A stretch of DNA of 64,000 nucleotides from Chiua virens (GCA_019787685.1 JAHNUO010000015.1:310001-374000), one strand, 5' to 3'; shown: positions 46,253 to 60,521, counted from the first letter of the stretch. Notes: generated by a model from the letters alone, not told the origin. Translations and numbers: made by a program.

Positions 46253-47718
46253 TTACGATCCGATCAACTGAGCCTGTGCTTGCTGCATCGCATGCGCATG
46301 CACATGGGTCGGCTTAGCGACGGCATGACATACTTGAATTTCTCGTATCCATGGGTGCCCCATAATCTCCTCAATGGCAACTCGCTTATGCGGATCTGGT
46401 TCGAGCATCTTGCGGATCAAGCCCCTACATGCACGAGGGCTCAAGTTGTTGATTGTGGCGGGATAAACGGGATCCTTTTCCTTCTCCTTCACGGGGATGG
46501 CACACGCCGTGGCATAGGCAGAATACAGAGCATCCGTCATCTGGGCAACTCGCCAAGGCATTTCTTGGAAATGCAGGCAATAGTAGACGATGCCGCACGC
46601 CCAAATATCGACTAAACGAGCATCATAGGCTATGAGTCAAAATGGAGCGGCGGATCAGGCTACCTCTCGAGAGTGCAGCTAGCTGCTTACGTTTGCCTAA
46701 GAACTGCTCGGGGGCGATATACGGTTCACTACCGCAAAGGCCGGTCGACATATGAACCGTCGTTTCCCAAGGAAGACGGTACACGGTCGATGCACCGTAG
46801 TCCCCAATCTGTATACGTGTAAGGGTGAGATTGGGTTTCTGAGAACGATACGAACCTTGAGATGACCTTTGGTGTCGAAAAATAAATTTTCAGGTTTGAG
46901 GTCGCGATGAGCGACGCCCTGGCTATGTAGATATGACACGCCAGTGAGTATCTGCTTGAAGCAGCATTCCACCTCGCTCGGTGACATGCCTCCCTTCTTG
47001 ATGGCTGCGTAGAGATCCCCGCCCGGACAGAATTCCATCACCTCGCACCAATGTTGACTTTCATCTTGAACGAGATCGACGGTCTCGACGATATTCATAT
47101 GGTGCAGGGTTGAGGAAATACAGAATTCCGCGGTGAGTTTCTTCACGTATTCCTTCTCTGATTCGTTCTTTCGCCTTTTTCGAAATTCCTTGAGAAGTGT
47201 TAGTAAGGCGCACAGAAGGTAATGAACAAGAATACCTTGACAGCGTACAGCTTTTCTTCAGTCCTATCCCACTTGTGAGCAAGTCGGACAACAGAAGTGG
47301 CGCCTTTGCCAATTGCGACCTTTTGGCAGACGCCATACTTCTGTGCGAGACTTCCCGTACTGTCGGTGACGGATCTCCGCTCACCGTCCGAATCGGACTT
47401 TCGACTGCTGCCGGTGGACCTAGCTGAAGACTTGCGAGTCAGCTTTGGAGCCGACGAAATGAGGTCTTTGAGGGCGAATTTCTGACCGCCATCGGAGTGA
47501 GAGTTCGAAGGTGCACGTGGACGAGAGTTGGGCTGGGGAGAAGGGGAGGGCTTGGGCTTCGTCTGTAGGTCGGGTGTAGGTAGGTTGCCACCGGAAACGC
47601 CGGCGGACATACTTGGGGCGCGACTAGGCGCCTGACTTGGTGGACGGGTGGAGGGGCGGCTCCAGCTGTCGCATTCTGATGGAGAAGGGGGGGTATCTAT
47701 TGAATCTGGAACAGTCAT
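46253..47718 (-). CDS. Ser/Thr protein kinase, Hal4/Sat4/Hrk1 type
   Basis: Four exons (47718-47236, 47189-46856, 46808-46691, 46629-46253) join in frame. The start MTVPDSIDTPPSPSE opens a Ser/Pro-rich N-terminal region of about 110 residues. The kinase domain shows GKGATSVVRLAHK (glycine loop), LYAVK (ATP Lys), CPGGDLYAAIKKGG, HRDLKPENLFFD (catalytic loop), IGDYGAS in place of the usual DFG, CGSEPYIAPEQF and VDIWACGIVYY. The insert YRLPWETTVHMST before CGS and the domain order fit yeast Hal4/Hal5/Hrk1 kinases, which regulate potassium and plasma-membrane transporters. The exact subfamily is inferred. The tail ends with a His/Gln-rich stretch. Confidence 0.88.
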
Positions 47719-48604
47719 GGCGAGGAGGAAGGGAGGAGGGGGTGGTAATGAGAAGGCGTTAAAAGAGAGAAAATAAAAAATATGATCAGTTCTTCGAAGA
47801 CATTTTGAAGCGTTGAGAAGGAGAAAAGCAAAACAGTTGAGATGCACGATTCAGCTCTGATGCGAGTCGAGGCGAAGAGAACAAATCACGAATCTCCGAG
47901 GTTGATGACTAAGCAATTTCGAACGTTCCTGCAACCGCGAGCATCACAAAAGCGGAATCACAGATTGACATGTACGGCAACCAACAACGCCGCAAGTTCC
48001 ATTCATGAGGGTCTTGTATGGTTAGATGCTGCGCCACGAGATCTATCAATGGGTCATCGAGCGGAATGTATCGCAGTACGTACCTACCATGCAACTCACA
48101 CGAGGCTCAGCCACTGATGTCATTCATAAGTATGTCGCCTCCGAACGATCCCGTTGAACGAGTTACCCATGGCCCATCGATGAACAGCAATCATGCGGGG
48201 TTATTATGGTTTGCTACCTGGTGTGGTCGCGAAGCACTGTAAATTTTACAAAATGAATCGACGTCTTTCGCCCGCGGCTGGTCCCTGGCTCAGCGGTTGC
48301 CGCCATCAACAGGGTGTAAAAATACACCGACGAATGGCAATTTGGCCTGCAACAGCCCGAGAACACATGGACACAAAAGATCCGAGACCCTTGTACATCC
48401 GGAACGGCATCCTTCGGCAGAATATCAACTGTACAGTTCTTCCAAATTTAGCTTTGTGGCTTGCTGACGTAACAAGCCACCACAACACAGTCATCGTCGC
48501 TCTTGCACAACGTCCCCACCGACACCCTCAAGATCAAGGTAGGCCTCGCTGTCTCTCCAGGTTTGTTTCACTAACTGACCACGGTTTTATTTCCAGACAC
48601 CCCC
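47719..48604. promoter_or_regulatory. divergent promoter region with a 5' UTR intron of the eL19 gene
   Basis: This region separates the divergent kinase and ribosomal-protein genes. On the right side, 48539-48596 (GTAGGCCTC to TTTCCAG) is a good intron just before the eL19 start codon, with a branch-like CTAAC at 48571. Such leader introns are common in fungal ribosomal protein genes. A CT-rich stretch near 47690-47760 lies in the kinase leader. Confidence 0.6.
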
Positions 48605-49301
48605 ATGGTCAACCTACGCTCTCAAAAGCGGCTCGCCGCAGCAGTCGCCGGTGTCGGCAAGCGCAAAATCTGGCTCGATCCTGCTGAGCAGGCAGAGATC
48701 GCAAATGCAAACTCTCGCTCTCATGTAAAGAAACTCATCAAAGACGGCCGTGTCATCATTAAACCCACCGTCATGCATTCTCGCGCTCGCACACGCGACC
48801 TCCTCGCTGCGAAGCGCAAGGGTCGTCACACCGGTCCAGGTAAACGAAAGGGTACCGCAGAGGCTCGTCTCCCCACCAAAGTGCAATGGATGCGGAGACA
48901 ACGGGTTTTGAGACGGTTACTGAGGAAGTACAGAGAGGCTGGTAAGATCGATAAGCACCTGTAGGTTTAATCCCGCTGTCCTTCGCAGAACACCGGATCT
49001 CACGCCATCCGTCAGCTACCACTCCCTTTACCAAAAATCAAAGGGTAACGTCTTCAAGAACAAACGTGTACTCATGGAGTACATCCACAAGGCCAAGGCA
49101 GAGAAGAACCGCACAAAAGTCCTCACCGACCAGATGGAGGCTCGTCGTGTCAAGAACAAGGTCCGTTTTCACTGGCAGCCTTCCCCATTTCTGTTGACTT
49201 TTAACTGGTTTGTTCAGGCTGCGCGGGATCGTCGTGCAGAGCGTCTGGCACAAAAGCGTCAGGATATTCTTGCTTTGGAGCACGAGGCAGTCCAGGAGTG
49301 A
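48605..49301 (+). CDS. rpl19: 60S ribosomal protein eL19
   Basis: Three exons (48605-48960, 49016-49160, 49218-49301) join in frame to about 194 residues, the usual size. The start is [20 protein letters not shown], followed by [20 protein letters not shown] and the strongly basic [20 protein letters not shown], then [19 protein letters not shown] and a charged C-terminal helix ending HEAVQE. eL19 is a large-subunit protein whose long helix reaches across to the small subunit. All reading frames and splice sites fit without correction, in contrast to neighbouring genes. Confidence 0.97.
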
Positions 49302-49443
49302 ACGGTGTTTTCTTTTCATTCCGTTGTATCCTTCATGTTATGCATCCCATGCATCGCACGCTTTACGGTTTATATACAACATGCCTCTGTATCTGACAGC
49401 ATGCTTCCCGAAAAGCACTCGCAGTGATCCTATCATAACGAGT

Positions 49444-51684
<2,241 letters not shown>

Positions 51685-52123
51685 TGATTGTTCATTGTGG
51701 ACGTTCCCACACTGTCACCTCGCATCTTATGTATCCTTTCAGTGACCCTTTTTGTGCCTGTGGGCTGCGGCATGGCCCTTGATGCGGCAACCATTGGTAC
51801 TGTAGTATGTAGTAACCACGCAGCGGGTCAAAATAAACATACCACCCACTCACGCCCCTCGGAGCTGAACTTTTCCCCGAGGCCCTGCCAACCGAACGAT
51901 GAGAAAGTCATAGCCCACGATTTCCTCGCTAATTGGCTACACTTGTGGCAGTGCCAGCCAACGCTTAAGGTATAGGTTAGGTATTCCAAGGAGAACTCCA
52001 AGAAGGTACAAATCACTGCCATGAGGTAAGTAACCCACAGCAAGGCAATATGACACACACGTTTCGTCCTTAAGTACCACCGGGACAATTACTCACGGGC
52101 ATTCCCGCACCCAACACTCCGCT
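51685..52123. promoter_or_regulatory. divergent intergenic region
   Basis: This lies between the 5' ends of the MYST gene and the membrane-protein gene and so should contain both promoters. I see no convincing TATA box or other element. Confidence 0.4.
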
Positions 52124-53196
52124 ATGCGCCAGCAGACTTTTCGAGCGATAAGTTGGATTGGATCAGCAATCGTGGTGTCTTCCTGCCTTCCTATGGCATC
52201 TGCTTGTGACACGTAGGTGCCTTCCAGTCATATGCATCCCCTCATTGACGGTTTCACAGCTCAGGCTTCCTTTCTGGTCATTGTTCGTTTTCAGAACCGA
52301 CCATGATCGGTCTCATCATTGGCGGTGGTGAGTGCCCCATGGCAATGTGAAGCGAGAAGTCCTCTGAAATCGCTGCAGTGATCCTTGTTTTCCTTATAGT
52401 CATTTGCAGCGCTTACGTTCGACGGAGGCGAGTTCGCTCACGACCTGCACGTATCAGACGATTGTCCTATGGTCCTAATGATATGGAAGCAAATCCCCAA
52501 AAGCCATGGAACACACCGGTCGCTTACAGTCCCCCTGGGTACGGTCAACCTTCTCCCTCTGTTCCATGGTCCCCACAGGCACCCAGATACCCTCCTCCTA
52601 TGCACGACACGCAGTATAACGGATATAGGTCGGGAATAAGCTCGCAATGGTCTTCTCCTACCACTCTCTACCCGATACCAGAGCCCAGCACTCCCACGTC
52701 GCCCCTATCAACTCGCCCTTCCTCCTCGGCCATCACATCACGACCCACTCCATCAATTGATACCACTCCGGCATCTCTTCGGCCTACCGTTCAAAGGGAT
52801 GATACAACCCGAATGAGGCCCCAGCCCTCTTCTACATCGTTAGCTTCCCGCAGTCCGCAGAACAACGTCACGGAAGTGAGCCTCCCGCCAGTGACATCTT
52901 TTCTCCCGCCTCAGAGCCCGCCGATGGTAGCCGAATTCTCTTCTACCCCTGCATCGTCTTCCCCTGCGCCACAAAGCCCACAGAGGATTGTCGCCGAATC
53001 ACCTCTCCCCTCAGTCGCTAGCACCCCTCCATCTCGAAGACCCACAGTCGACATTCCCCCTCTGACATCCCCTCCGCGGCGGCCGTCCGTGTCCACCCTA
53101 CAGTTTAACTCACCACCTCCGATCGTTTTGTCCCCCATGCCCACGGGAGCCACCAGCAACGTCACGGACCCTCCTCCTCCTTACACACCCATATGA
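52124..53196 (+). CDS. single-pass membrane protein with Pro/Ser-rich cytoplasmic tail, unknown function
   Basis: Three exons (52124-52212, 52260-52327, 52379-53196) join in frame to about 324 residues. The N-terminus MRQQTFRAISWIGSAIVVSS with following CLPMASACD looks like a signal peptide. A very short extracellular part is followed by one transmembrane helix MIGLIIGGVILVFLIVICSA and a basic stop-transfer stretch YVRRRRVRSRPARIRR. The remaining about 250 residues are rich in Pro, Ser and Thr with repeated PQSP- and PPR-type motifs and no domain. The layout resembles small fungal receptor- or sensor-like membrane proteins, but no function can be assigned. Confidence 0.8.
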
Positions 53197-54222
53197 TACC
53201 TATTCGCTTTTCTTCCGCATTGTATTTCTGTTTACCTCGCCAGATCGGAGGCGCTACTCAATGAGACGACGTTTCGGGTTCAGCTTACGAATATGTATGA
53301 CTGAGGACAATGACAAATTTGCTTATTCCCCTTGGCTTGGTCAGTCGCCCTTGATTTATGACCGGATATTCAAGACTAGCCAAGGTATAAGTAAGTCCCT
53401 CGGTCAAACCAGTTGACGTCAATGCCAGTGCGAGCACGGGGGTGCTATTAATTACAGTGGGCGCAGCACTTTGACTGCGGCTCCGAGCCTCCGGCATGCG
53501 CAGTCCCTAGGACTCGAAATCCTAATATTAGGTTCCAAACGTTCCCGCAGCAGAACGGGTTGCTACCTTTGGGGCGCAAATTCTGCCGATGGTATTTGGA
53601 AACGTAGCATCACCGGCGTAAGTAAACGCCGTTCATTCGCGTCGCCAGCCTGGTTTGCGCCTTGCTGGTCTTCTTCCAACCATTCTACCGTGTTCTCCAC
53701 CAATGGCAATTTAGACGCGGTTGGTCGTACCTCTTGGATGTGCGTCATTTCCTGCCATCTTCCCTTATCCGCATCTCCATCTAGAGTATGATACCGCCCT
53801 TAATCATGTGTTCTGCCTCTTGCTAAGCGTTCCCTTGAACTGTACGGAGCACGGTTTCGGTCTATTTGACTGGCGCGATTCACACCTTTGGCACTGGTTG
53901 GACTAACAGACGCCGTCCATTTACACACCAGAGGGGCAATATCTCAACGGACTGACCCATTCTGCTAGGTGAATAAAATGGCCCTCATTGACTGCGGAAA
54001 GTCACGTCCATCCGCATCCTTCTATTAGCAATACGCATTGACTATAGACGGCCCGGATAAGTATCCAGGCTCAAGAGTCAGAGCACAATAGATATTTACG
54101 AAGAATTGGGTACATACGATAGCGATCAATGTGGACAGCTATACATCATCATCTATAACGACTCATCGCGAGATATCCAATTCAAAAAGATCGTGGTAGG
54201 TCTATAAGCCTCGGGACCAAAA
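53197..54222. other. intergenic stretch, no gene recognised
   Basis: About 1 kb between the 3' ends of the membrane-protein gene and the MBOAT-like gene. Short open frames are present on both strands but none shows splice-linked continuity or a known motif. No tRNA was recognised. Confidence 0.45.
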
Positions 54223-55678
54223 TCAGATCCAATCAAGCCTCTCCTTGCCCAGACGTCCACGACAAGATGTCCCCAAAACATCATCCAGAAAAATACCCAT
54301 AACCAGCCAAAGATCCCGCCGACGCGCTTCCCAGTACCTTGTTTCCAAGCGTGCTCCTATGATGATGCCGACACCTTGCATGATGAAGAACCCCACGACG
54401 AGAGTAGTATCTGCACCCCGATCCATTCCTCGCATCCCGGCGTCATGTAGAAAGCCAGAGACAGTAAAAGCGCCAAAGACAATGCCGGTTCGCCCGAGAT
54501 ATCTTTCCACGGGCTTGCTCCCTACTGCCACAAAGTATTCGCGAAACAGTTGGTGCCACCTTCGTCCCCAGAAACTAGTCAACGACGTTGACAGCCAAGG
54601 AGAATCGAAGAGCGGGGGCCACTGGGATGGGTATTGCTGGAAGAGCATGACGAACAAGGTTGCATGTAGGTGGAAAACTGCCTCGACGATAGTATATGCG
54701 GTGCCTCCGGAAAGTAACGTGACAGTAGACGACTTCAAGTACCGTTCCAGTGGAGGCAGCGACAAATCGAAAATAGACCCGCCTTCCGGTGTTCCAAACG
54801 AGTTCGATCCTAGTACGTAGACAAACTTGCGCAAGATGTCGAACACGACCCAAAAGAGGATAGTTCGACAAAGAGAGAGCAAGAAAAATAGCAATCGAGA
54901 TTCCACGTGGAAATATGACGTTGGGATGTGCATCTTTTGAGGCCCGATCCATCCAAGTCCCCTGAGATTGACGATGAGATCTGCAGCATTCCACATCGCG
55001 GAAGAGACAGAAGTATCGGGGTTTGCGGCAGAATCTTCGTTCATGGCGTCCTTGTGCGACCTGTAGACCGGCAGTCGAACATAGGGCCGCTTCGTAAAGG
55101 CCCATGCCGTGCTCCGCAATGCAACTGTAAACATAGCTAACTGAGTTGCAAAATTGAGCTTATCACAGTTTTCTGAGAAACCTTGATACTTACCGCTAGT
55201 CCTTGATTGAGATACACATAACCCGGATGATTCCAAGAGAAATCCAAAGACATGCCCGCCCGGAAGGTCAACCAGAATACTACAGGAAGCAGTGCAGTTC
55301 GGTAGAAACCCATGTGCGGCAACTGCACCAATACTGCCATAGCGTAAAAGCTGAATACGGAGGGTAGGAATGTGGCGGTGAAGGTATATGGCGTCACAAC
55401 AGCTCGCTCAAAAGCGGATGCATGTTGAAGAATGTCTAATGGCCTATAGAACCGTTGAGACAAAACGTCAGATCAAGCTGAGAATGAGGAAAGAACAAGT
55501 TGAAGAAGAAAGATTTCACCATGGCATATCTTAAAACAAACGCTATTGCAAATTCAATAACCTGTAAACTCGGAGGGCGCAAGGAAGCAGTCACTACGCC
55601 TTGAACCAACGCTCGGACGCTGATCAGTTCAATGATTGGGGCAAAGCGGCAGAAGTTCTCTCGTTGAACCTTTGCCAT
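54223..55678 (-). CDS. wax synthase/MBOAT-like membrane acyltransferase
   Basis: The likely start is MAKVQRENFCRFAP at 55678. Exons at about 55440-55194 and 55140-54223 carry many hydrophobic segments (FLPSVFSFYAMAVLVQ, LFFLLSLCRTILFWVVFDIL, TLVVGFFIMQGVGIIIGARL). The block SLTSFWGRRWHQLFREYF, followed by GIVFGAFTVSGFLHDAG, matches the wax-synthase-like domain, in which the conserved His residues of RRWH and FLHD are thought to be catalytic. Such enzymes transfer acyl groups in membranes. In fungi they are often found with terpenoid or other secondary-metabolite genes, which are not seen here. The intron at 55141-55193 is clear. The first intron (about 55519-55444) could not be joined in phase. 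Confidence 0.8.
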
Positions 55679-55792
55679 ATCCGAGTCGTACGTAAATTCG
55701 GAGTCTGGGAATTTGAATTTCCAAAGTCAGAAGTCTGCATCACTACTATCCCTTACTTCTACGTGAAGCGTTGAAGCTTGAAGCTAGCTGCC

Positions 55793-56284
55793 ATGAGATC
55801 AGGCTCTACCAGCGTGGAACGATTCGTTTGCCTTCAAGATATACTTGATGCCTGTGATATCTCAGAACACACATTCTATCGCATCCTCAAACTTTGGAAA
55901 GAGACAGGAGAGTGAGGTCATTATCCTGGAGACGTTGTCAACCATTGCTTCCTTAGGGCCTCAAGCTCGACCCGCTTGTGCGTTTTTCCCGTACTCACTG
56001 AGTACTCACGGGACCAAGAGTTGGATTTTTCGGTGCTGCCGATGGAATTCAAGTTGGTCACTTCAGAGACGAAGCTTCTTGCCTGCAAATGGAATGCGAA
56101 GCATAATCTTGTTCTAGTTGTCCATTGGCAACGTTGTAACGTTGATTTGGCAGACGTTTCAAGAGACGCAAATCAAGTTTGGGGCGCCGAGAAAGGCTTG
56201 ATTCGTCACACATCACGGCACTGGGATGCGTTTCGAGCAGGAGGAAAACACGTCGTCATTGCGCCGCTTGCTGCTTCAAGATAG
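55793..56284 (+). CDS. hypothetical protein with helix-turn-helix-like start
   Basis: The first exon reads MRSGSTSVERFVCLQDILDA then CDISEHTFYRILKLWKETGE, which looks like the helix-turn-helix found at the start of some fungal DDE transposases. An intron GTGAGGTC to CCTTAG (about 55915-55958) joins it in frame to a second exon ending at 56284 (EFKLVTSETKLLACKWNAKH, VSRDANQVWGAEKGL). The second part matches nothing I know. It may be a domesticated or broken fragment. The gene model is tentative. Confidence 0.35.
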
Positions 56285-56755
56285 CAATTCGCTGCTAAAT
56301 TATACCCAGTCCACCTAACGTATCGTGCACACCGAGTTTAAGGTCACATCTGCAATAACCTCTACATCTTGTTACTTACCCTCTGTTAGTCCGCAATTGA
56401 ATCAAGCCCGCCGCATTGCGAGAATGCCAACAGGGAGCTCATAGTAACATGTGCCACTTGTGTTCACAGTTGATTGTAATGTATGGTGTATTGGGAGGGG
56501 GAAGAAGAAAAAGGAACGATAACTACAAGTGAAATGACTCCAGGAATACGATTTTACAGGTAGTGAGGCCTAGTGAGGGATAAGACATGCATACGGTTGT
56601 GATTGGAACTGTAACTTCTAAGGTATGCCATTTCTTCGTCAAATACTAGGTGTCCTCGCTTCAGCTAATGTCAATTCACTTTGTGTGCGAATACGCGAAC
56701 CTTTCTGATTCCAGAACACCCAGAGCCTACACGCGCCAACGGTTTCGTGGTCAGA
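56285..56755. other. intergenic, nothing recognised
   Basis: About 470 bp with no supported open frame. Confidence 0.4.
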
Positions 56756-57328
56756 TTAGGCCACCGGATGACTTGGCTCGTCATCGTTTTCATCACTTGA
56801 CTTGTCCGTGTCATTCATCGACTGAGGATCGATTTCATCTCCTGGTTGCCGCTCTCGGAATTGCCTTCGGACTTGTCCATCCGCATGCGTCATGATTCCC
56901 TCAAACATCTTCGGATCACCGACTTTTTCTAACATCTTCAAGAAAGCTGACATCCGATCTGCCTCCTCATTGCTTTCTTTCAAAACTGCCTTGTATTCTT
57001 GGTGCGTCGTCCTGACTGACGCACTGCTCTCCTTGACTGCCGCTCGCATGTCCGCGTATCTGTGCTGTATATCGGAGAGGGTGTTGTTCAACGCATCTGG
57101 GTTTTCGACGTCCTTGGGGTATGTGTCGGGAAGCGAGGGCTGGTTCAGTTCTTCGGAAAGGGGTGAGTCCGGAGGTCTTGGCGGGTCAGGGGAGGGCTCA
57201 CCGTTGAAGAGACTGTTTTTCGAGGGTTCGAGGAAATGGCCCCAAAGTCGATGGGCAACGTAAAAGACATACTCGGGGTCATACTTTTGGCCGTTGACCC
57301 GTTCGTACACTTTAGTCGAGGATGGCAT
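56756..57328 (-). CDS. hypothetical protein with acidic C-terminus
   Basis: One exon, MPSSTKVYERVNGQKYDPEY and on for about 190 residues, ending with DTDKSSDENDDEPSHPVA. An ATG 18 codons upstream (57382) is also in frame. The middle includes a Pro-rich stretch (PSPDPPRPPDSPLSEEL) and a helical, charged region (NNTLSDIQHRYADMRAAVKE to RMSAFLKMLEKVG) that could form a coiled coil. Codon use and a clean frame support a real gene. The function is unknown. Confidence 0.6.
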   Translation of the reverse strand: MPSSTKVYERVNGQKYDPEYVFYVAHRLWGHFLEPSKNSLFNGEPSPDPPRPPDSPLSEELNQPSLPDTYPKDVENPDALNNTLSDIQHRYADMRAAVKESSASVRTTHQEYKAVLKESNEEADRMSAFLKMLEKVGDPKMFEGIMTHADGQVRRQFRERQPGDEIDPQSMNDTDKSSDENDDEPSHPVA

Positions 57329-59009
57329 TTCGAATGAGGAGGCAGAGAGTGGGGAGGATACGAGGCATTGGAAAGGTATCATCTAAACTCGGCCGCTGAA
57401 TTTGTAGACGATAGATCCGGGCCCTTCCCGAAGCACTCGTACTTGTGGTCAAGGTGCTTTGTCCACCACCCGCGGGCGGATAATACACCTTGAACCGCGT
57501 GATGACCCGCTTCACCGCGGTGGTAAGGCTTCGACGACAATGGTGAGCTCTACCGGAACGCGACCCATTCTTGTTGATGTGTCGCTTTAGTTTCCAGCAA
57601 GTTGCATACTCGGAAAGTAACAATCAATGTCACATCGCACCAACTCTGGAGTGAAGAGCGCGAAGACCACAGCCGACCTGTAATGAATAATAGTGAGGAC
57701 TTGAGAATCGTTCACCAAAAAAGGGTCCCACTTCTCTTCCACACCGGTTCAAGAGACACTAACATTTTATTGCCAAAGATCATGGCCAGTCATTGTCCCG
57801 CCCCTTGCAATTTGCGGGAGTGGTTGCGCCAGTCGCGGAAGGACTTCACGCAAAGGTTCATCGACTGACAGAGGCTTACTAGTACATGTTCGTGTGTTGT
57901 GCTCTACAAATTCAACGTGCTGACCTGGTCTATACCATGGTACGTGCAAAGCGTCAAGATAGGTCGGTTCGTTCTAGCCCACTGCCTTTTTTATTCACCC
58001 GTCACGTCATATGCGACGGATAGGTATTGGGTCTCGAGATCCACGTGCTGGGGCGCTGGATTCGCCCCACCGTGTGTCTGCGTTGCGTCGCCTCTCCAAC
58101 CAAGTCGATTGCCGTCATTACACGCTTAAGCCGCCATTCTTTCTTCGCTTGTTCCCAAGATCCTGGTTCTCCCTCCTCTGCCAGCGAGTATCCGGTACCG
58201 TGATCGCATCCCCTCGTGTCCATGATCTACGCGGAAATGGTCTGGCTGACTGACCCTTACGGCAGGGTAGGAACTTCCTTTGAGAGACGGACGATGGATA
58301 CCGGTGACGCGAACGCCGTCATCCAGAGAGTCGCAACGGTATCTAATCGCAAAATCGTTCATCAAGTTCTCCGAGCCAGATGGTGAGACAGATTTTCTTA
58401 TGGCAGTCTTCATGAACGAATGCCTTCCGCCGAATGTCCGATAATGCCTCCGAAACATCATCGGGGCGACTAGTTCCTCTTGCCACTGGCGCAAATGTTG
58501 TCAGCCGCAGTCAGCGCAGGTCATTGTACCAGGTGCGCGGCCGTCGCTGACTGGGCTTGTTTTCTCCTTCCGGTATTCTTCGCCAGTTTGGTACCTTAGT
58601 GCATGGGTTGACTTGTCTTTATTCGGCCAGATCACTCGCGAGCTGTCCCAGAGGTGCTCGTATCTTCCACCTGGTTCCGTGTACCACACAAGTATGGTAC
58701 GGTATATATCATGATATTCAGAATGGTATTGGAGACTTGGAGTCATTCCTCGCGTGTAGCCGACCGTAGACAGTACATATCTAGCTGACATTTGGATGGT
58801 GACGGGTCAGTACTTACTTCAGTACTTGTAAGGAGACAAAGTCAAAAATCCAACACCAGAATTATGCATCCGCGTTCACGGCGCTGCCAGTACGAACGAG
58901 CATAGCTACATGTCACTACAGCCAAAAGAGATAGGTAAAAGGAAGGCTATACTTAATTAAAGGTCCACAAATAACGCATGCTCCGAGAGCGCTTGGAAGA
59001 AGGTGAAAT
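57329..59009. other. intergenic stretch, no convincing gene
   Basis: 1.7 kb. Minus-strand frames at 58791-58501 and 58494-58126 are open for about 100 codons each and could be parts of one decayed gene, but they carry no recognisable motif. The plus strand has only short frames. Confidence 0.4.
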
Positions 59010-60298
59010 ATGGATTTAGATACTATTCTTGGCAAAATTGACACCAGTCCGGTGTGTAAGTGGGAAGAGGCCAGTATTTCTGGAGATCGCGCGAGCGTAA
59101 CAAAAGTAGTGGATTTGCCCGGTGTCAGTGCGGATTCTTGCGTGGCTGCTTGGTCCGGCGCTTCCGACATGGACGACAGCAAATTCGCGGGAAAAAGGGA
59201 ACGAGCTGAAGGTCACCGTGCGTGCGCAAGCTGGACGTTCTGGTGAAGATGCCAGTCGATGTGACTGCATGAGGTCAGAGGATCAAATTCTCTAAGTAAT
59301 TGCTCACCGGTGAAGGAACCAAGGTCCAGGTTTATCCGTAACGAAACGGATCATCACGTCGTCTGTGGAACTTGTGCCAATGTTAACGACATCGCGCCGA
59401 ACAGGGTGTACAAAGTTTGTCGTGCTGCTACTCGGCAACCCCCACAACGTCAAATGAATGCTAAGTGGCGACTAGTTAGCAGCATAAGGAGAGGTAAAGT
59501 AAACCACACACGCCGTGCTGAAGATCCATACAACATAAATTCTTTTTATGAAAGGTGCCATTCACAGGACCACCAACGGCTGCCGTAGGGTTGGGGGAGC
59601 TGATTTCGATCACCTTGTTTTCGAGAAGTACACAAACACTGGCAGTTGCGAAGTGCCTCTTGCCCCAGTGAAAATCTGGAGAAGTACAGGAACAGTGAGA
59701 TTGGTGGAGACATTGTTAATGGTGTATAAGTTATAACCAGAGTTGATGCCAACAGAAATTTGAGGGTTCGCATCCGCCTCTCCGTAGGCACTTGGCTGTC
59801 GATGTAGGACTTCATCTGCTGCTCGTACCGCAAGATAGCTACAGCTTGACCGCCATCGAATGAGGTATCACCTACGGCGTCCAATGCACGGATCCAGTAA
59901 TCCCCGGCACTGTGAAGTCGAATGCAGGCTCGCAAGACATCGACACTATATACGGAAGCGATATGGTAGTCCTGATTTGACGTTGAAGACAGAGAGCAGA
60001 CTCGAATGACCATTGGCGTAGCGGCCACGGTCATTGACCAGGGTACTCTAAGTCTGGTTCTATTAGTCTGAAGAGGTTGCCAAGTTGCACAGAGTGCGAT
60101 GATACTTACTTGAATTTAGGTCGGCAACAAACACTTGTTGAAGAAGAGCCAGCTTGCCAATCTGCGAGGCTGTTGAGGTTAAAAGGCAAGCGACAAGAAG
60201 ATCAATAGAGACTCACCATCATCACCGTCGTAATGGTCTGCAAGAGGGTCATCAGGATCATGGATGCGACAATTGGTCCTCGAAGTCCGTTGGCAAGT
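59010..60298 (-). pseudogene. truncated laccase (multicopper oxidase) pseudogene
   Basis: Minus-strand pieces follow laccase order from the middle of the protein: GLRGPIV and DPDDPLADHYDGDD (60298-60230), LADW (about 60175), VNDRGRYANGHSSLLSVFNV with LPYRFRI (60040-59960), GDYWIRA and VAILRYE (59910-59830), TVPVLLQIFTGARGTSQLP (59690), [20 protein letters not shown] then GPWFLH (59410-59320), HIDWHL (59235). The N-terminal third with the first copper motif HWHG is missing, frames shift several times, and the type-1 copper site reads HRHIDWH instead of HCHIDWH. Laccases are secreted copper oxidases acting on phenols. This copy cannot be functional. Confidence 0.85.
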
Positions 60299-60473
60299 CA
60301 CTGCCTTTATTTATTATTTATTTATGTAAACCGTGGCTGTAAATTTTATCGCTGCACACACACTAGTCACTGGGCTAGACCAGAAAGCTCAAGCACGACG
60401 TTATTACAGGCTCTAGGCCAGCTCAGTGAAATCAGGGTGTTATAACAGTGTCGTTGCGGCACTGGCAAGATCA

Positions 60474-60521
60474 AGACATTCAAGGAGGACTCGAAGACAA
60501 AGTGTTCCTCCTTGAATGTCT
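60474..60521. repeat. perfect 16-bp inverted repeat
   Basis: AGACATTCAAGGAGGA at 60474-60489 is followed 16 bases later by its exact reverse complement at 60506-60521. RNA from either strand would form a stable hairpin. It lies between the truncated laccase and the DUF3445 gene, upstream of the latter's start. It may be a small mobile-element footprint or a transcribed hairpin. Confidence 0.9.

Noticed and set aside
53440..53540. tRNA-like stretch with GGACTCGAAATCC
   Set aside because: No four-stem cloverleaf could be drawn. The resemblance is limited to a few bases.
54245..54820. 191-codon plus-strand ORF opposite the MBOAT-like gene
   Set aside because: It is antisense to a clear multi-segment membrane protein and has no motif of its own.
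58126..58791. Two minus-strand ORFs as a host gene
   Set aside because: No motif, no splice join that keeps frame, and no start context. Left as unassigned.
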